A stretch of 64,000 bases of DNA from Hirudo medicinalis (taxonomy: Eukaryota > Annelida > Clitellata > Hirudinida > Hirudinidae). A model generated the notes under the pieces. The model had not been told where the DNA came from. It did no database searches and worked only from the letters and a program-made list of their open reading frames with translations. The stretch is from positions 20,392-84,391 of the forward strand of contig MPNW01000209.1 of NCBI GenBank assembly GCA_011800805.1. The letters run 5' to 3'. Positions 35,952 to 49,300 of the stretch are shown piece by piece (position 1 is the first letter of the stretch; each line of letters starts with the position of its first letter). Position numbers and translations under genes: made by a program.

Positions 35952-38011
35952 CTCGACGAAGCTTAAATTTTTGAGTAAATTTATTCCCAGGTTATTATTA
36001 ATAGTGTTTAGTCAGCGCTTATTAATTATTTATGCCCTACTAAGTAAATGTTTAATTTCCTGATCACGCTATCCAAAATAACTCACTTCACCGCGCATCA
36101 GCAGACGATAAGCAAAAAGTAGACTGTTTATTTTGTTAGGGCTCACAATATGTAATCTTTTAGTATTAATTTTTTTATTTTTTTTATTTGATGTTGCTAA
36201 TATTTTTGTTGTTTTCAGTAATGTAATTCCACAGGGATGTCGTTTCAGCTCATTTCAGCAACAGTCCTAGTCCAATGGTTGGGGGAGATGGGCGGAGGTA
36301 GCTCAGAGCCCCGGGCGCCGTGCTAAAGGAAGGAGGTAGAGAGCAAATTTTCAGGGACGCTAAAATTAGATACCAAATTAATAATGCTAAGGAGGGGGCA
36401 CCAAAATCTCAGTTTCGCTCCGGGCACCGAAACCCTTAGCTACACCTCGGCCATAATCCCCAAATGACGTCCCTATAATTTACCGTCGTCAAGTTTTTCC
36501 TAGCTTAAAAATGAGCATAACAAACTAGAATAGTTTTAAGAGGGCTTTTGAATTTCACTATGGAAGTAACGAAAATTCAAAATTAAACGCTTTTTCATTG
36601 ATTTTAAATATATTTCATCTTTAGGATGACAAATTGAAATTATCTACTAGTTGACTGGGACGTAATCGAGTTATAATTTAATTAAACTAATTATAGTAAC
36701 ATTATATAAATAATCTCATATTGAGATTTAAGCCTTTACTCAATGAGTAAACTCAAATTAACTAAAAAAATTGACATTAAGAACTTCGGAAAGGTATTTG
36801 TCATGTGATGCGATAGCAATTTATGAACAATCACTTGCAGAACAAATAACTAATTAACTTCTCTTAACTGGTGATCAAATGACACTGCAAAGTCTTCAAA
36901 AGAGATTTAAACGCAAGGGCGATAGGATGCTATTACCTGTATTCAGATGTAATATGTATATAAATAAAAATCAAGGTTTTTATTGCATATTATTAGACGC
37001 ATTTTAGTGGTTGCTAAATCATAAAAGTAATAATGGATATACAAACGTAAAAGATTATACTCATGCAAATGATATTAAAATGTGGTCTTATTTCTTAAAA
37101 CGTATTTCAAGCCCTAGCAAAGACAATTTTTTCAATGGCTTCAATTACTGCATATTGTTTAGAATTGTTTTCAAGATCTGCTTTGTGGTTATTGAACAAC
37201 TGTACGAGGGCAGGATATTTCGGTCTATGATGCAACATGCATCTGCTGTTTCGTTGTAACTCGACGATCTATCTACCTTTACAAACATTCAAATACTATC
37301 CGTGGTTGTGTACCTGTACAAGCATTCAATACTATCCATGGTTGTGTAAGAGCACGTTATGTTAAATTAAAAATTAATTAAAACCGCCTCTTCCATTTAC
37401 CTTAGTAATCTACGTCAGTAAATACTTTTTTTTTATTTCGGAAAATCGACATAAGAGCCATGTAGCTCTGCGTAATTTTCAAGTGGGGAAGTCTAACAAT
37501 TTTACCCGGCTTAACTCACGCAGGAATTAAGAAAATTTGAAACAGAAACGGACACTTGATGTTTGTCTAAATTAGACCAAATTTATAAAAAAAAATTGTA
37601 TAGCGCTTCATCGACCTTCCCTAGCTGCGAGCTGCGTCACGTGACGGCAAGCTCATAGTAAACACGAAGGAAGCACGTGCTATCGAGCGGGATCGTGAAG
37701 GACAAGAGAGTGAGGGGCGACCTCGAAACAGGAGAGATAAGACGAGTGAGGGGATGAGCAGAGGAAAACGACTTGCCAGTCCTTTTAAAGCAGTCGATTT
37801 GCTGACTTATTTCTCTGTTTATTAATCGAAATCTCTTTGATATTTGTTCGATAGCCGAAGCGGACGATAAACAGCCTAGCTCGATCGGGAACAAACGAGA
37901 ACAATCGCGTTATCTCAAAGCTGTTTTAGACTCAAGAATCCGAAGTTTTCAGGAGGCTGGTCAAAGCGTGGCATCATCTCTTGCCAATAGCTGCATCTTC
38001 CACGAATCTCG
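35952..38011. other. Divergent intergenic region with a GC-rich right end
   Basis: MEI4 leaves on the minus strand and the Mondo-type gene on the plus strand. A GC-rich stretch at about 36230-36460 (containing CCCCGGGCGCCG and GCTCCGGGCACCGAAACCC) looks like a decayed transposon fragment that I cannot name. The stretch 37600-38000 is richer in CpG than its surroundings and is the probable promoter of the next gene. It carries two CACGTG E-boxes, at 37638-37643 and 37674-37679. Confidence 0.55.
37638..37679. promoter_or_regulatory. Pair of CACGTG E-boxes upstream of the Mondo-type gene
   Basis: CACGTG occurs at 37638-37643, inside the 12-base palindrome CGTCACGTGACG, and again at 37674-37679. 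A third copy lies at 38460-38465 in intron 1, about 35 bases after an inverted CCAAT box (ATTGG). bHLH-ZIP factors of the Myc/Max/Mlx network bind CACGTG, so self-regulation is possible. The spacing (30 bases) is not that of a classical carbohydrate response element (5 bases). Confidence 0.4.
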
Positions 38012-41000
38012 ATGAAGGAATCTGACTTCCCCGACCTTCAAGACTTGGACTCGCTGCATCTGGAAGACTACCAGCTGATGCAGGAGGTAAGCGATTGGCC
38101 ATATTCGATATTTCAAATGATAGCGCGACGCACGTAAACAAGGATTTGCTCCAGGAGCATTCCATCGGTAGCCATCGGACTAAATGACTAGAATTATGAA
38201 TTATTGGGTTGAACTATTCCTTGAAGGCGTAAATTTCATCGCATGTGGCATTTCTGGTGACGCCATCCCAAAATTGCAATTAACTTTTGAGGGCAGAAAA
38301 GCAGTCGCATCTGAAAAAAATTGCTGAATCCGGCTAAGAGCTCCTGGCTCTCTCGTTGAGAATTTATAGACTCCAGCTCTGGAGTTATAAATATCCTTCA
38401 TTATAATAATTTTCGCGCTCTCCCATTGGTCAGAATGAGCGTGTTTGATGCATGATCGTCACGTGATGACCAAGTGTCCTTCACCTTCCTGTGTAAACTG
38501 CTCGAGAGGTCGGCCTCGCGATTCGGTTGCTGGTTTTTTTTAGTTTTTAGGACATTTAAGTGTGACTTTTTAAAATTACTTTTGTTGTTATTTATGACTT
38601 TGTTATCGAATTTTGGCACGGAGATGCATTTTGTTTGCAGACGATGTTGCAAATCTTTCTTTTGCTGCCAACTGGGCTTAAGTTCATTAGCTGGTGACAT
38701 CTAAACTAAGGCGACCATAAAGCTAGTCTCTAAGGCAGCAGTTTTATTATAGTAGCTGAGCGTTTGAGAGGACTTCCAACATTCTTGAAACGTGTTTCAA
38801 ACTTGTTGCAGCAGTGTCCGTGGTCTCAAATAGGAAATAGTACTAAATACAAAAAATTCACTTCCACTTCTAATTAGTAATCACGCACAACTCATAGCTA
38901 TCTGATGATCCCAAAATTGGCAGATTAAGGTTTGTCTCCACAATGCTGCTGGGCAGTTTCAGATATATTATTTGAATGTGTTCAAATGTTAGCATGTTTG
39001 GTAATTAAAAAATTAAGACCATTGATAAGTTATTAGGAAAAATGCAGAACATATAAAGTTTCCGTGCAAGAAGTTAAATAGTCAAAGCTTTGTTTCTGCA
39101 AAGAATCTGATTAAAGTCAATTTAAATTTTCTGGTATAATTGCATATTTTTTTCTTAGAATTCTATTTGATTAATCTCAATTTGACAGAAACTCAATGGG
39201 AAACATGAACATTTCAACAAACACAACATTTATCTTCATCATGACAAGCCAGACTTGCTTATTCAAGACCCCAGTGAAACTCAAAATAGCACTGACCCAT
39301 TTAAGTTTGATTTGCTCAATGGATGCACCAATGACATGACCTTTATCCCCCATCTTGAAACTCTGGAATCCATGCTGGGATCTCTTCATGAGGATGAAAT
39401 AGGGATTCAAGAACCTCAGCTGTTTGTCCAGACCTTTGCAGATGATTTTCTGCATCAGTCTTTTGATTCTAACTTATCTTCAAATGCAACATCAACCATA
39501 GCTTTGAATGGCTCTGTTTTGGAATTGTCTAGGTTTGTTTCTAATTTGTTGTTGTATGAATTAGCTCAGAGAGTTGCTTTCCTGTGTATGGCAATGGTTG
39601 TTACTTGTCATACTTCCAGATTTTTCTGTCATGAGCGCCCATGGTCGGCTCGACATCCCGTTGAGGAGCAATGCGATACAATCATGAGTTAATAAATCCT
39701 TTGGTTCAAATATTTTGAAATTTTGTGTGTTTGAACAGGTCCAACAGCACATCACCTCCTGTAACAGTTAAGAATCAAAAGAGGTTGAGCAACTTTGATT
39801 CAGACGATGTCTTTCAAGTCAACCAGGATGACACTGGAAAGAAGAAAAAGTGGTCAGATGTGGAATCAACTCATGGCATCAAGGTGGAATTCAAAGTTGC
39901 CAGTCTTCCGAAAGCTACTGCAGAGAAGACATTAGCGAAGAAAGTGCCCAAGAAGTCCAGCGACGGAGAGATGGGTCCGACCGGGGAGAAAGTTCCCCGT
40001 CACAAGAGGCCGTCTCACATCAATGCAGAGCAAAGAAGACGTAGCAAGATACAGGTGAAGAATGACAGAGTTGTGAACGTCAGAGGTATAATGTTGGAAA
40101 GGGCAAGCCATTTAGATTTTTTATTTGCTTGTGCATGACAAAAAGGACTTGACTTTGAGAAAATGAATAAGGAATTTATATGAAACCAATTAAGGAGAGC
40201 AGATGCAAGTGCAGCTGTTGTGGGTTCGACTAAGAAGGCAAGAGGCAGGAAAGAGTAGACAAATTAAATGAAATGTTTTTCGATGATATGTTACTCAATC
40301 TTTAAAAATCATCTCTTATCAATAGTTTAATCCGTTACGTCCGTACTCCCAGAATTGCTTGGACCAGCTGCACGAGATGGTTCCGGCCATTGTTTCCGAC
40401 GCGTCCGTTCAACAGGGTGGCTCGAATAAGAAGTCGAAGGCTTCCATCCTTTACAAGAGTAAGTCGAAAATCTTTTGATTTTAAGCTTAAGTTGACGTTA
40501 AGAAGGAAATGCATTTTAAAGCTGCCAATTGCTGTCGGCTTTTAAAGTCCAAAACAAAAGATCTGGAATCAGAAACTGATGCTTTGAGAACTGAAATCAA
40601 GACCCTTTGTAGACAGATTAAGTATGTTTTTGTCTCTAACGGACATAAACTTTCTCCATCAGTCGTGGTTGAGTGGAACTTTAAGCACGTGCCAAACCGA
40701 AGTTTAATGTTCTTTTATTTTTATTTGATTTTAAAATTAGGGAAAGCCAATCAAAACTTCCGGAAAACGGAGTGACTTCGACATCGTCGACGCCATCTTC
40801 GAGTGCTTCCTCGTCTTCCAAGACCGGTGCACCTGTTCCTATGAATCAGAGATTTGAAGATTACGTTCACATCAGTACATTGAGAAACTGGAAGTTTTGG
40901 ATTGTTAGACAATGTTCTGTAATTAAGTCCTTGTTTAAACCAATAGAATTTGAGGAAGCTTTATCTGGATTCCGTGCTATTAAAACTTAAGAGCTCATAA

Positions 41001-41722
41001 TGTCTTCGTGGTTTTTCATTACATGTTGGTGTTATTTGTTTGCAGTTCAGTCTTTTCATCAGATCGATGTTTAGCTCGTACTGGAACTCCACGGGACCGA
41101 GTGCCAACTCGAACGACTTCAGACGACAGGCTCTTCTTTGGTTGAGGGACGACTGCAAGCTTTCTGTTCTAAGAGGAAGTAGGTCTATTTTTTATTGTAT
41201 TTCTTAAAGTAGTTTTTTCTGATCTTTTAGTTTTGTGAGTTGTCGTTTGAGTCCGCACCAAGTTCAGTGGAGTCGTGGTTCTTGTAAATGCGTCCAAGCG
41301 ATTTGTACTTTATGAACTTTTTGAATTTCTATCTGACCTGAAATCATTAATCACAGCCATGGCATGTTTGAATCTAAGATTTAAACATGGTGTTTCGAAT
41401 GTCTGCATTCGATAATTTATTAGAGACGATAATGCCATTTAGTAAATAAATGTTTTTAAAATCGATCAAATATTTTTTATGTCTGCATATTCCTTGAGTT
41501 TCTGAATTGAGCAAGATTGTGTAATCGACGTAACTTGCTTTGCTCGACTAATGAAGTGGAGTTGATTTTTATCCAGCCATAACGAATGCCTTGCTCACCG
41601 TGTCCTCTCGAACCTCTGCCGTCAGCAATGCCTCGAACCTTCCCGTCGAATCCATCAGGGAATCCATGAGAGATGCTGGCATCGACCTGTTCAGAAGTCC
41701 GTCGAGGCCCGACTCCAGATGA
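38012..41722 (+). CDS. Mondo-type bHLH-ZIP transcription factor (MLXIP/MLXIPL-like, short form)
   Basis: Exons 38012-38086, 39189-39532, 39739-40054, 40353-40458, 40522-40621, 40741-40903, 41046-41178 and 41577-41722 join to 460 residues. The basic region (KRPSHINAEQRRRSKIQ) is followed by NCLDQLHEMVP, then KKSKASILYK and a leucine-zipper helix (KSKTKDLESETDALRTEIK). The C-terminal dimerisation domain FEDYVHISTLRNWKFWI then FSLFIRSMFSSYW matches Mondo (FDDYVRTRTLHNWKFW) better than MLX. These factors pair with MLX on E-box-type elements and respond to glucose-6-phosphate. The N-terminal glucose-sensing region (about 300 residues, HSGHFMVS and following) is not found. Either the annotated start at 38012 is internal and more exons lie upstream, or this is a short form like ChREBP-beta. 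A conserved DLQDLDSLHLEDYQLMQE segment opens the model. Confidence 0.82.
39555..39690 (+). mobile_element. SINE-like remnant in a Mondo intron
   Basis: An A-box-like TTAGCTCAGAGAGTTGC (39561-39577) followed by TTTCCTG resembles the minus-strand element at 55985-56110 (GGCTCAAAGGGTAGCGTTCCTG). A degenerate B-box-like segment may lie near 39645. Decayed copy; family call is tentative. Confidence 0.35.
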
Positions 41723-42779
41723 CGGGAGCTCGTTCGGCCGACCTGCTCGTCGAGTCGATCGGCATTTGTTCTCGGTCGTGCCACGGACTATAAACGAACA
41801 TTTTGAACTTAGAACTGCCAAATATGGCCATTACTTCTTTTTGAGTCGACGCCTATCCTCATGAGACCTTGATGTGGTTTTAAATAGAAGCTTTACCAAG
41901 GGATGGTTTTTATGCTCTTGATGTTTGTAAATATTTCTCCTAATCTTAAGTCTTTCTTTTGATTTTTTTATTTGAACATTTTGGACAATTTCTCCTAAAT
42001 GGTGTACATTTTGTTACGAAGTATTATTTTTTTCTCTCCTTCTAAGTAACTTGAACTATAACATTTCGTCACAATATTTTTGTTGAAAGTCTTCAAAATA
42101 CCACTTTTTGATGAACAACGTTGGGTGTGAGCTTCCTGAAAATTTTTGTGTTCCAAGTATTCGAACGTGTTGTTTAGATCAGCGTCAGATCGAGTGCCAA
42201 AAGCAATTAGTTTGCTTGTTGTAAATTTTAAGTACTTTTGATTTTGATGACTTGGTACGGATGCGTCGGATGTCTTTAAAAGCCCGAATAAGCGTCCTTG
42301 TAGCTAATTGCGCTTTCGATGAGATCCTTGACGCTGAAGTTTGGATGTGCTTGAATCACTTGATGGACATCAGTCAATCGTACGATTAACTACTTGAACA
42401 CGAAGCAGTCGAAACTCTTAAACTGAATAAATTGAATTTGAGGCTCTCAAAAATGGAGGGTTTCGAAAGAAAACTCAGATTTACCACTTGAAACGTTCAC
42501 AAAATTTAATGACTGGTGATAGGTAGGAATTAGTTTGGCGATAAACATTGTTGTTGTGTACGGCCGGTGACTCAATGCAGTTCCTTTATGAATGTAACGT
42601 AGATCCTTGAAACGGTTTTTTTTATATATTCTTTTTTATTTCAACTAAAAAGAAGGTTACGGAATGACCATTAACGCAAATTGTAGTCAGTTTGTAGATA
42701 TTGAGTGATGCAGACAGAGCTTGAAATCATTTAATTGTTAGATATTCGTTGAGATCGATGATAGATAAGCAAGCTTGGA
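41723..42779. other. 3' untranslated and intergenic
   Basis: No exon is recognised. The first kilobase should contain the 3' untranslated region of the Mondo-type gene. Confidence 0.6.
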
Positions 42780-43390
42780 ATCTAGTATGGGTTGCCTAGA
42801 TGATGATATCTGGGGAAGAGAGTTCCAGGGTTTCACGGAGCCTGTGAGTAGTGGGGCATTTTTCTTGGCGTAGACGGAGGATATGACCACATGTGCGAGA
42901 TGATGTGAGAACGGGGAATTCCGTAATGATGCAGCGGGTGAAGCAGTGTACTATTTTGTAGCAGAGGCGTCGATGTTCGAGGGTCTTGAGTCCAAGTTTC
43001 TGAAGTCTGCTCCTGTGATCGCAATCTTGGAATGGTTTTTGTGAAAAATATTTGGACACGTTCAATTTTCGTTATGAGCTGCTTGCTATGGGGGCTCCAG
43101 ACTGGGGAACCATATTCAAGGATTGGAAATTGTATATTTGTTGGGTGGGTTGTCCCTCGTTCTCTTGATGGAAGGCATTTGTCTGGGGATAATTGCAATT
43201 GCCATTTTTCACTCAATGACATCAACCTGTCAATAGCAGTTTGTAGGGGAGATGATGATGCTGAGTATAGCTTGATGTCATCTGCGAATAATTTGTGTTT
43301 GACAGAGTTATCTGTAAATGCGTCCACAATATCATTTACGTAAATAAGGAAAACTGTAGGGCCCAACCCACTCCTTGAGGTTCACCATTG
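42780..43390 (-). mobile_element. Decayed, 5'-truncated non-LTR retrotransposon (LINE)
   Basis: On the minus strand a reverse-transcriptase tail is visible: GPTVFLIYVNDIVDAF, then the catalytic-site block KLFADDIKLYS, and later PILEYGSPVWSPHSKQL. The reading jumps frame near 43365 (before GPTVF) and again near 43040 (KYFSQKPFQDC continues in another frame). The 5' part, including most of the reverse transcriptase and any endonuclease, is missing. This is a dead copy of the Jockey/CR1 type of element. Confidence 0.8.
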
Positions 43391-46321
43391 GACACATCTC
43401 CATTTTTGGACAATTGGCCATTAACCTTGACGGCTTGATAGGACTATTTGACAGGAACACCCTTATCCAAGAAAACCAGTTTTTATGTCTGTTTGACCTT
43501 TCACTTGTTTTCTCAAATCACAATTATTCTCGGAAATCTTATTTAAGCAATCTTATTTGTGTTTACCATTTTTGACTCTGTCTTGGCTTACCGGATCACC
43601 TTCAGTTACAATGAAACGGAAATTCGTTTAAAAAATTTAATTAGTGGTTTAGGCGAGGAGGAATCTTTACAAAATGTCAGTTATACCATCGCACCTTTTG
43701 TAACACAGTGCAAATTCGAATCAATATTAATTTTACTTTGGTTCCTCAACATGGATTCAATTTCAAAATTAATGTTACAGAGTCAATGATGATGATGACG
43801 ATCTCTGAAGTTGAGTATGTAATAGGGTGGGGCATTCCACCATTGTTTCAACCAGACACTATTAAATTGATGCTCCCTGATCCATTTATCAATAAAATTG
43901 ATTACTTTAATATTTTATTTCATGTCTAGGAGTCGTAACTTTGGAAGAACCGAAGTTGTTACACATCGTATTTCCCCATGCATACTTCTAGCTCGGAAAA
44001 TTCGGGTTCTACCGGACCAAATTAAACAAAAAGTGCATCTGATTAAATACAAGACATTCAACAACATCCCCAATGAGTTCAAACTTTTTGTAATTAAGTT
44101 CCATATAATTGTTTTTAGTTGATCTCCAAAGAGACCTCCACGTGCAGATTTGAAAAACAAGATAATTCGGACATTTTTAAATCAAAGTTGCTAGAAATTA
44201 ATGATGTAATAGGATGGGGCAATATATATATATATATATAATATAAATATATATAAATCTATTACTAGTTAATCATTTACTTTATGATGGATCATTGAGC
44301 TTGGATTGTCCGGGATCTAAAATCCAAAAGACTCCGGACTTCATAGATCTCATTTGAATCCCCTCTGCCTGAATTTTCCTCAGCTTCTTAACGTTGTTTC
44401 AGTGTCTGAGTGCCACATTTTGTAGCTCTTTTCTGAACTATTGAGTACTTTGAGTACTTTGGCCGTTCTTCGTGAAGAACCTCGAATGTCGTCACAACTC
44501 TTCGAGTTTGGGGACTTTAGCTCTCGAGAAGGTTGATGATGGGTCTAAAGTTTTTTGGACGGAGAAAGTAGAATTCTATCCAGCTTGACAAGCGAATATG
44601 CATAATTCTGTTTTAAGTTTATAACCCTCGTAAGGTCATCATTCATAACCTAATTAATGTCTCTTTTTGTTAGTTCTTAATCTAATGGTGGAATTTCATT
44701 GGTGAATCTCTTCTTGTGTGGTTGTTGTAGTGCCCGTTTATTAAAGTCATTTTCTGGTTCTCTCTAGTCTGCTTTTCCATATAAGTGGTGGAAAAGTTAT
44801 AACGAATTTGCCAGTCAATCGGCTGGGTCTTGATATTTTATTATGACGACACTCTATAGCTTCTACAGCTCTTCGATAAGGCTAAGCTTTCATAAAATTC
44901 GTAAATACATTTACCATATTGATAACATTTTGAAGATTCCTCTGAGCAAAAATGTTTAAAGTCTTCCTGTCCTGGCTTCTCTGGTCGTAATGCTTATAAT
45001 ACTGCCACAAGAAGTTAAAAACAAGCAAAATAAGAAAACAAAGAAAAATTACGGATTGCTTGGATAGAATTCATTTTAAAATCCTTTTCCATGCACTTGA
45101 AAACCTAGGAAGAAAGAAATAAACAGGCAATAGCAGTGGAACATTAATAATGATCTATTATTTTTATTATTCTTTAATTATTCATTTCAACCTCGCTGAA
45201 CCAAACAAATACGTGCCTGGCAGTGCAATGTTTGCCCGAGAATAAAATATTCCAAGCATTTGAAAAATTGTGATAGTTTGCAGGATGTTGAGAGATAAGT
45301 GCCCTTGGAACCACCAATTAGAACCAATTCAAATGATCACTTCAAATGTACTTAAAAAATATAAGCCGCAGAAAGATATTAGCATCTATTTATTATTATA
45401 AATGAACTATATTTTCTTACAAGTATTTTTAATATCTTAATACTTGAAGTTAATATTTCTAATTATATCTGTTTGTTATTTCTTAATAACTTTGACGTCT
45501 GTTGGCAGATTAAAGCAGCAGGTGAATGAACCTTTTTGGATTGTCCATGGTGTGATTCAAATAATTAATATCTCAGGAATGTAAAAACTTTGAAGAAATA
45601 ATATTTCTTTTTTGAAAATTTATTTGCTGCAATAAATTTTACTATTGCACTCTGAGTAGCTTATAGTTTTATTTGGATGCAAATGTCTTAGATGCTTTAG
45701 GTCATCAGATTTATCATCATCATGATTTAGATGTTCAGTTGACGACGAAGCAACATTTCAAATCTATGAGTAAATGTGAATCATCCAAGCGACGCATTGT
45801 TGTTATAATTTAATAAATAATTGTATCCGGTTTCTACATTCCATTAAACATTTTATTGAAGAAAGTTTAAAGGAGGATTAAACGAACAAATAACAGAAAT
45901 TGGAAAAAATAATAAGAATCATGCATTAAATATTCAAGATTCTTACATTCTTGCACAGTTCGAACTAATGGAACTTTGGAAGAAAAGCTAGCTAACAAAG
46001 CACCATTCGAAAACAGTGGAACTAAAAACAATTAATATCTCATCATCATAAAATATTATCAATAATAAAAATTAAGAATTGACAGAATGGTCGTGCTAGG
46101 GGCTGACATTGTCCTAGTTTGGAGCTCAAGCGAATGGGCTAAATGAATGCATTCATAACACTAAAGACATCTTAATGTCAAATAGAATCGTGATTGGCGA
46201 AGAATAGTTGGTGAAGAATAAGCATGTGGGAAGAATCAAGCTGAATTTATTCGGTTTCTACAAAAATAGCCAATACTTACTTTTCGAGGTCCTAGGGATA
46301 AACGGGAAATTTGACCACAAA
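43391..46321. other. Intergenic
   Basis: No supported gene. A TA-rich dinucleotide array lies at about 44223-44262. Short open frames (43559-43789, 43898-44122) have no splice or family support. Confidence 0.55.
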
Positions 46322-49300
46322 ATGCGAATGTTTTTGCTGGAGTTATTGATTTTATGTTTTACAATTTCCATTCAAGTCAGGACTAATTCAGGTGAGGTTG
46401 GATTTTACAATTTTAAATCATTTGCCCTTTCGAAAATCTAAAGTTAATTCAAAAAGCTAACCTATTTACAAAAATAAATTATTAAGTTCCAATCGATTTA
46501 ATTACAAAAATAAAGAATAATTAATTAAAATAGTTTAATCTCCAATGCCTCTAGGTGAAGTTTACAGCTTTGGCTCAAGCTTCACTGGCCAGGAACCGGA
46601 AGATCCAGGTGGTCAAAAGAATATTTACCTGCTTCCAAACTTTGCCACAAGCGATGGCTTTGTCTTCGCATTTTCGGCGGTCGTCATGACTCAAGAACCT
46701 GCTGTGATAATAATCTACAGACCTTCAAGCAACTGCAGCATGACCAACTTGCAAGCTGTTGGTCACATATGGTACTATCCTTCGGTTGTTCCCGGATGGC
46801 GGGAAAATGTGAGAATTTTTTAATTTTATATAAATTGCAATATTATAAATATTATAAATCGGTTTTTATTAGTAACTGTTATATCACAACACTATTAATA
46901 TAATAATATTGGGCATTGTTTTATCAACAACTTACAAATTAAATTTGCCTTTTCACAAATGCAAAATGTCTGACGAAACCTCAGCCAACAAAATAGTTAT
47001 TTAAGTATTTTTATTTATTTTATCTGTTGTTATGTTTTGTCAGTAACCAAGATTTATAAATGCTGTTTAAACATTTTGTAGTTACTCCCTGCTATTGACA
47101 ATATTTGAAACCAGGTTTACATGGAAAGCTATTACAACAAAGGATGCATTCCAGTCGAAAAGTACGACATGGTTGGACTTTATTTTCCAAATGGCGCTTC
47201 CATCTCAGCTATTTTTGGAAAGCCAAAAGGAACATTTTTAGAGGGCAAACAATGTTTCGATAGTGGCAGCATCAGACATTCACTTGATGATGTGAAGGGC
47301 GGCAGCTTTGCAAGTGCATCATTTGACACAGTTGATCATCCTTATCAATTAGAAATAGAAGTTTTCTACTACACCAACGGTAATTTAAAAACACTTTCAC
47401 ACTGATTTATTAATAAAATTATTCACTAACAGAAACGATGATTTCAATAAAAATAAATTTTTTTAAGTCGTTCGTAATATTTTAGTTAATAAATTATCAA
47501 GTTAGACATTAACTTTTTAAAAAGTATTTACAAAATTGATATAAAATGAATCTTGTAGCGCAAGGTACAAGTCCTACCACGACGTGCGAAAAGGGTCACC
47601 TCATCCCGCTAAACAAAACAGTTTCCATTCGACCGCCGACCACCACACCACCCATCAAGGGGGCTCCAGGTCTCAAGGGAGTGGTAGGACAAACGGTCGG
47701 TAACTTTAAAATACGTTTTTGTTCAGTAATTGCGCAAATAAATAGACGAATGAGCTTATGAATAGATAAAAGATGATACACAGGCCAGCCGGATTATTTA
47801 GAATCACTTGTGTTGTGGCTATAAATTCCAAGAATTAAACGAAATAAAACATAGATTATTTAATAGGAATTGATTCTATTATAGAGCAATATCTTTTTTT
47901 CCTTTATTGAGCAGAACAAGAAATAAACAACATAAATATAAAAAAAAACAAAATTATGCCCGCTCCTAAGGGATTAGTATCCCGCTCTCTGGACAACCCA
48001 TACCATATTTAAAAAACCATTGAATTGTGACTATGGGTCTATTATTTGTGGACGGAGAGTGAATGAGATGTTAGAGAAATGATGGAGAATTAATAATGAA
48101 GTGTTTGAGCATGCGTTTAAAAGAAGATAGGTTCGGTTGAGAAAATATTATGGCTGGGAATTTTAAATATATTTTAGGACCCGAGCATGTGATGGTATTG
48201 GATCTGGCAAAGGATGATTTGTATTTTGGGATGGACCGTAGTGCATAAGAATGTAGTGGTGAGTGAGTTACAAAAAGTTCATTATATAAGTAGGGAAGCA
48301 TGTGATGGTCCAGTTTGTACATAAAGATGCCAGTATGGCGGTGGTTAATTTGATGTACTTTAAGAATCTTGAGTTTTTTGAAAAAATGGTCAGTGTGAGA
48401 GTTGTAGGGTAGATGCAACGCAATACGAATATATATTTTTTGGAGTTTAAGTAAGGGAAGCAGGTAGGATGGATAATTACAAGCCCAAACCAGATTAAAA
48501 TAATTTAAATATGGAAATATGAAGGAATAGTATAACATTACAGCTATCGACGAGGTGATAAAGCGACGGATATGGGAAATGATTCCGATGTTTTTGAAAT
48601 CTTGCTAGTGAGGTATTGAATATGTGGTTTGAAAGTAAGGTGTTGGTCAATGGTGATTCCAAGAAATTTACAATTGTCAACTCGAGATAGTAAGGAGTCG
48701 CCTATACGAATGGGGTGGTTGTTGAGATGTATTATTTTTTGTTTTGTTTTATGCAATAACATGTAAATAGTTTTCTTAACTTTAAGAGATAAAATATTAG
48801 ATGCACACCAATTTGTTACTTTTGTTAATTTTGTTACTGTTCATCGTTGAATAAAGTTCATCAATGTCATATCCCGATAAAAAATGTTTATGTCATCAGC
48901 AAAAAGTAAGAATTCAAGGTTATCCGATGAATTGCACATGTCATTGATGTTAACTAAAAATAATAGTGGACCTAGCACAGAACCCTGTGGCACTCCTAAA
49001 GTTACCGGTGCAGTTGAAGAAAATGAGTTTCTGAAGGAGACCATCTGGGTTCGATGACTTAGGTAACTTTTACACCACAATAGGCATTTATCTCGGATGC
49101 CGTAATGCTGCAGTTTCTCAAGCAGAATGTTGTGATTCACCGTATCAAAAGCTTTAGCCAGGTCCAAAAAGACTCCAATTGTGGATTGACCCCGTTCCAG
49201 GTTGTAGGCGATCTTTGAGTGGATGAGCGAGAGGGGCATATATTATCCTTGAAGATCGAAAACTTGTCGAAAAATGAGACAATTCTGCTGTAGACCGCTT

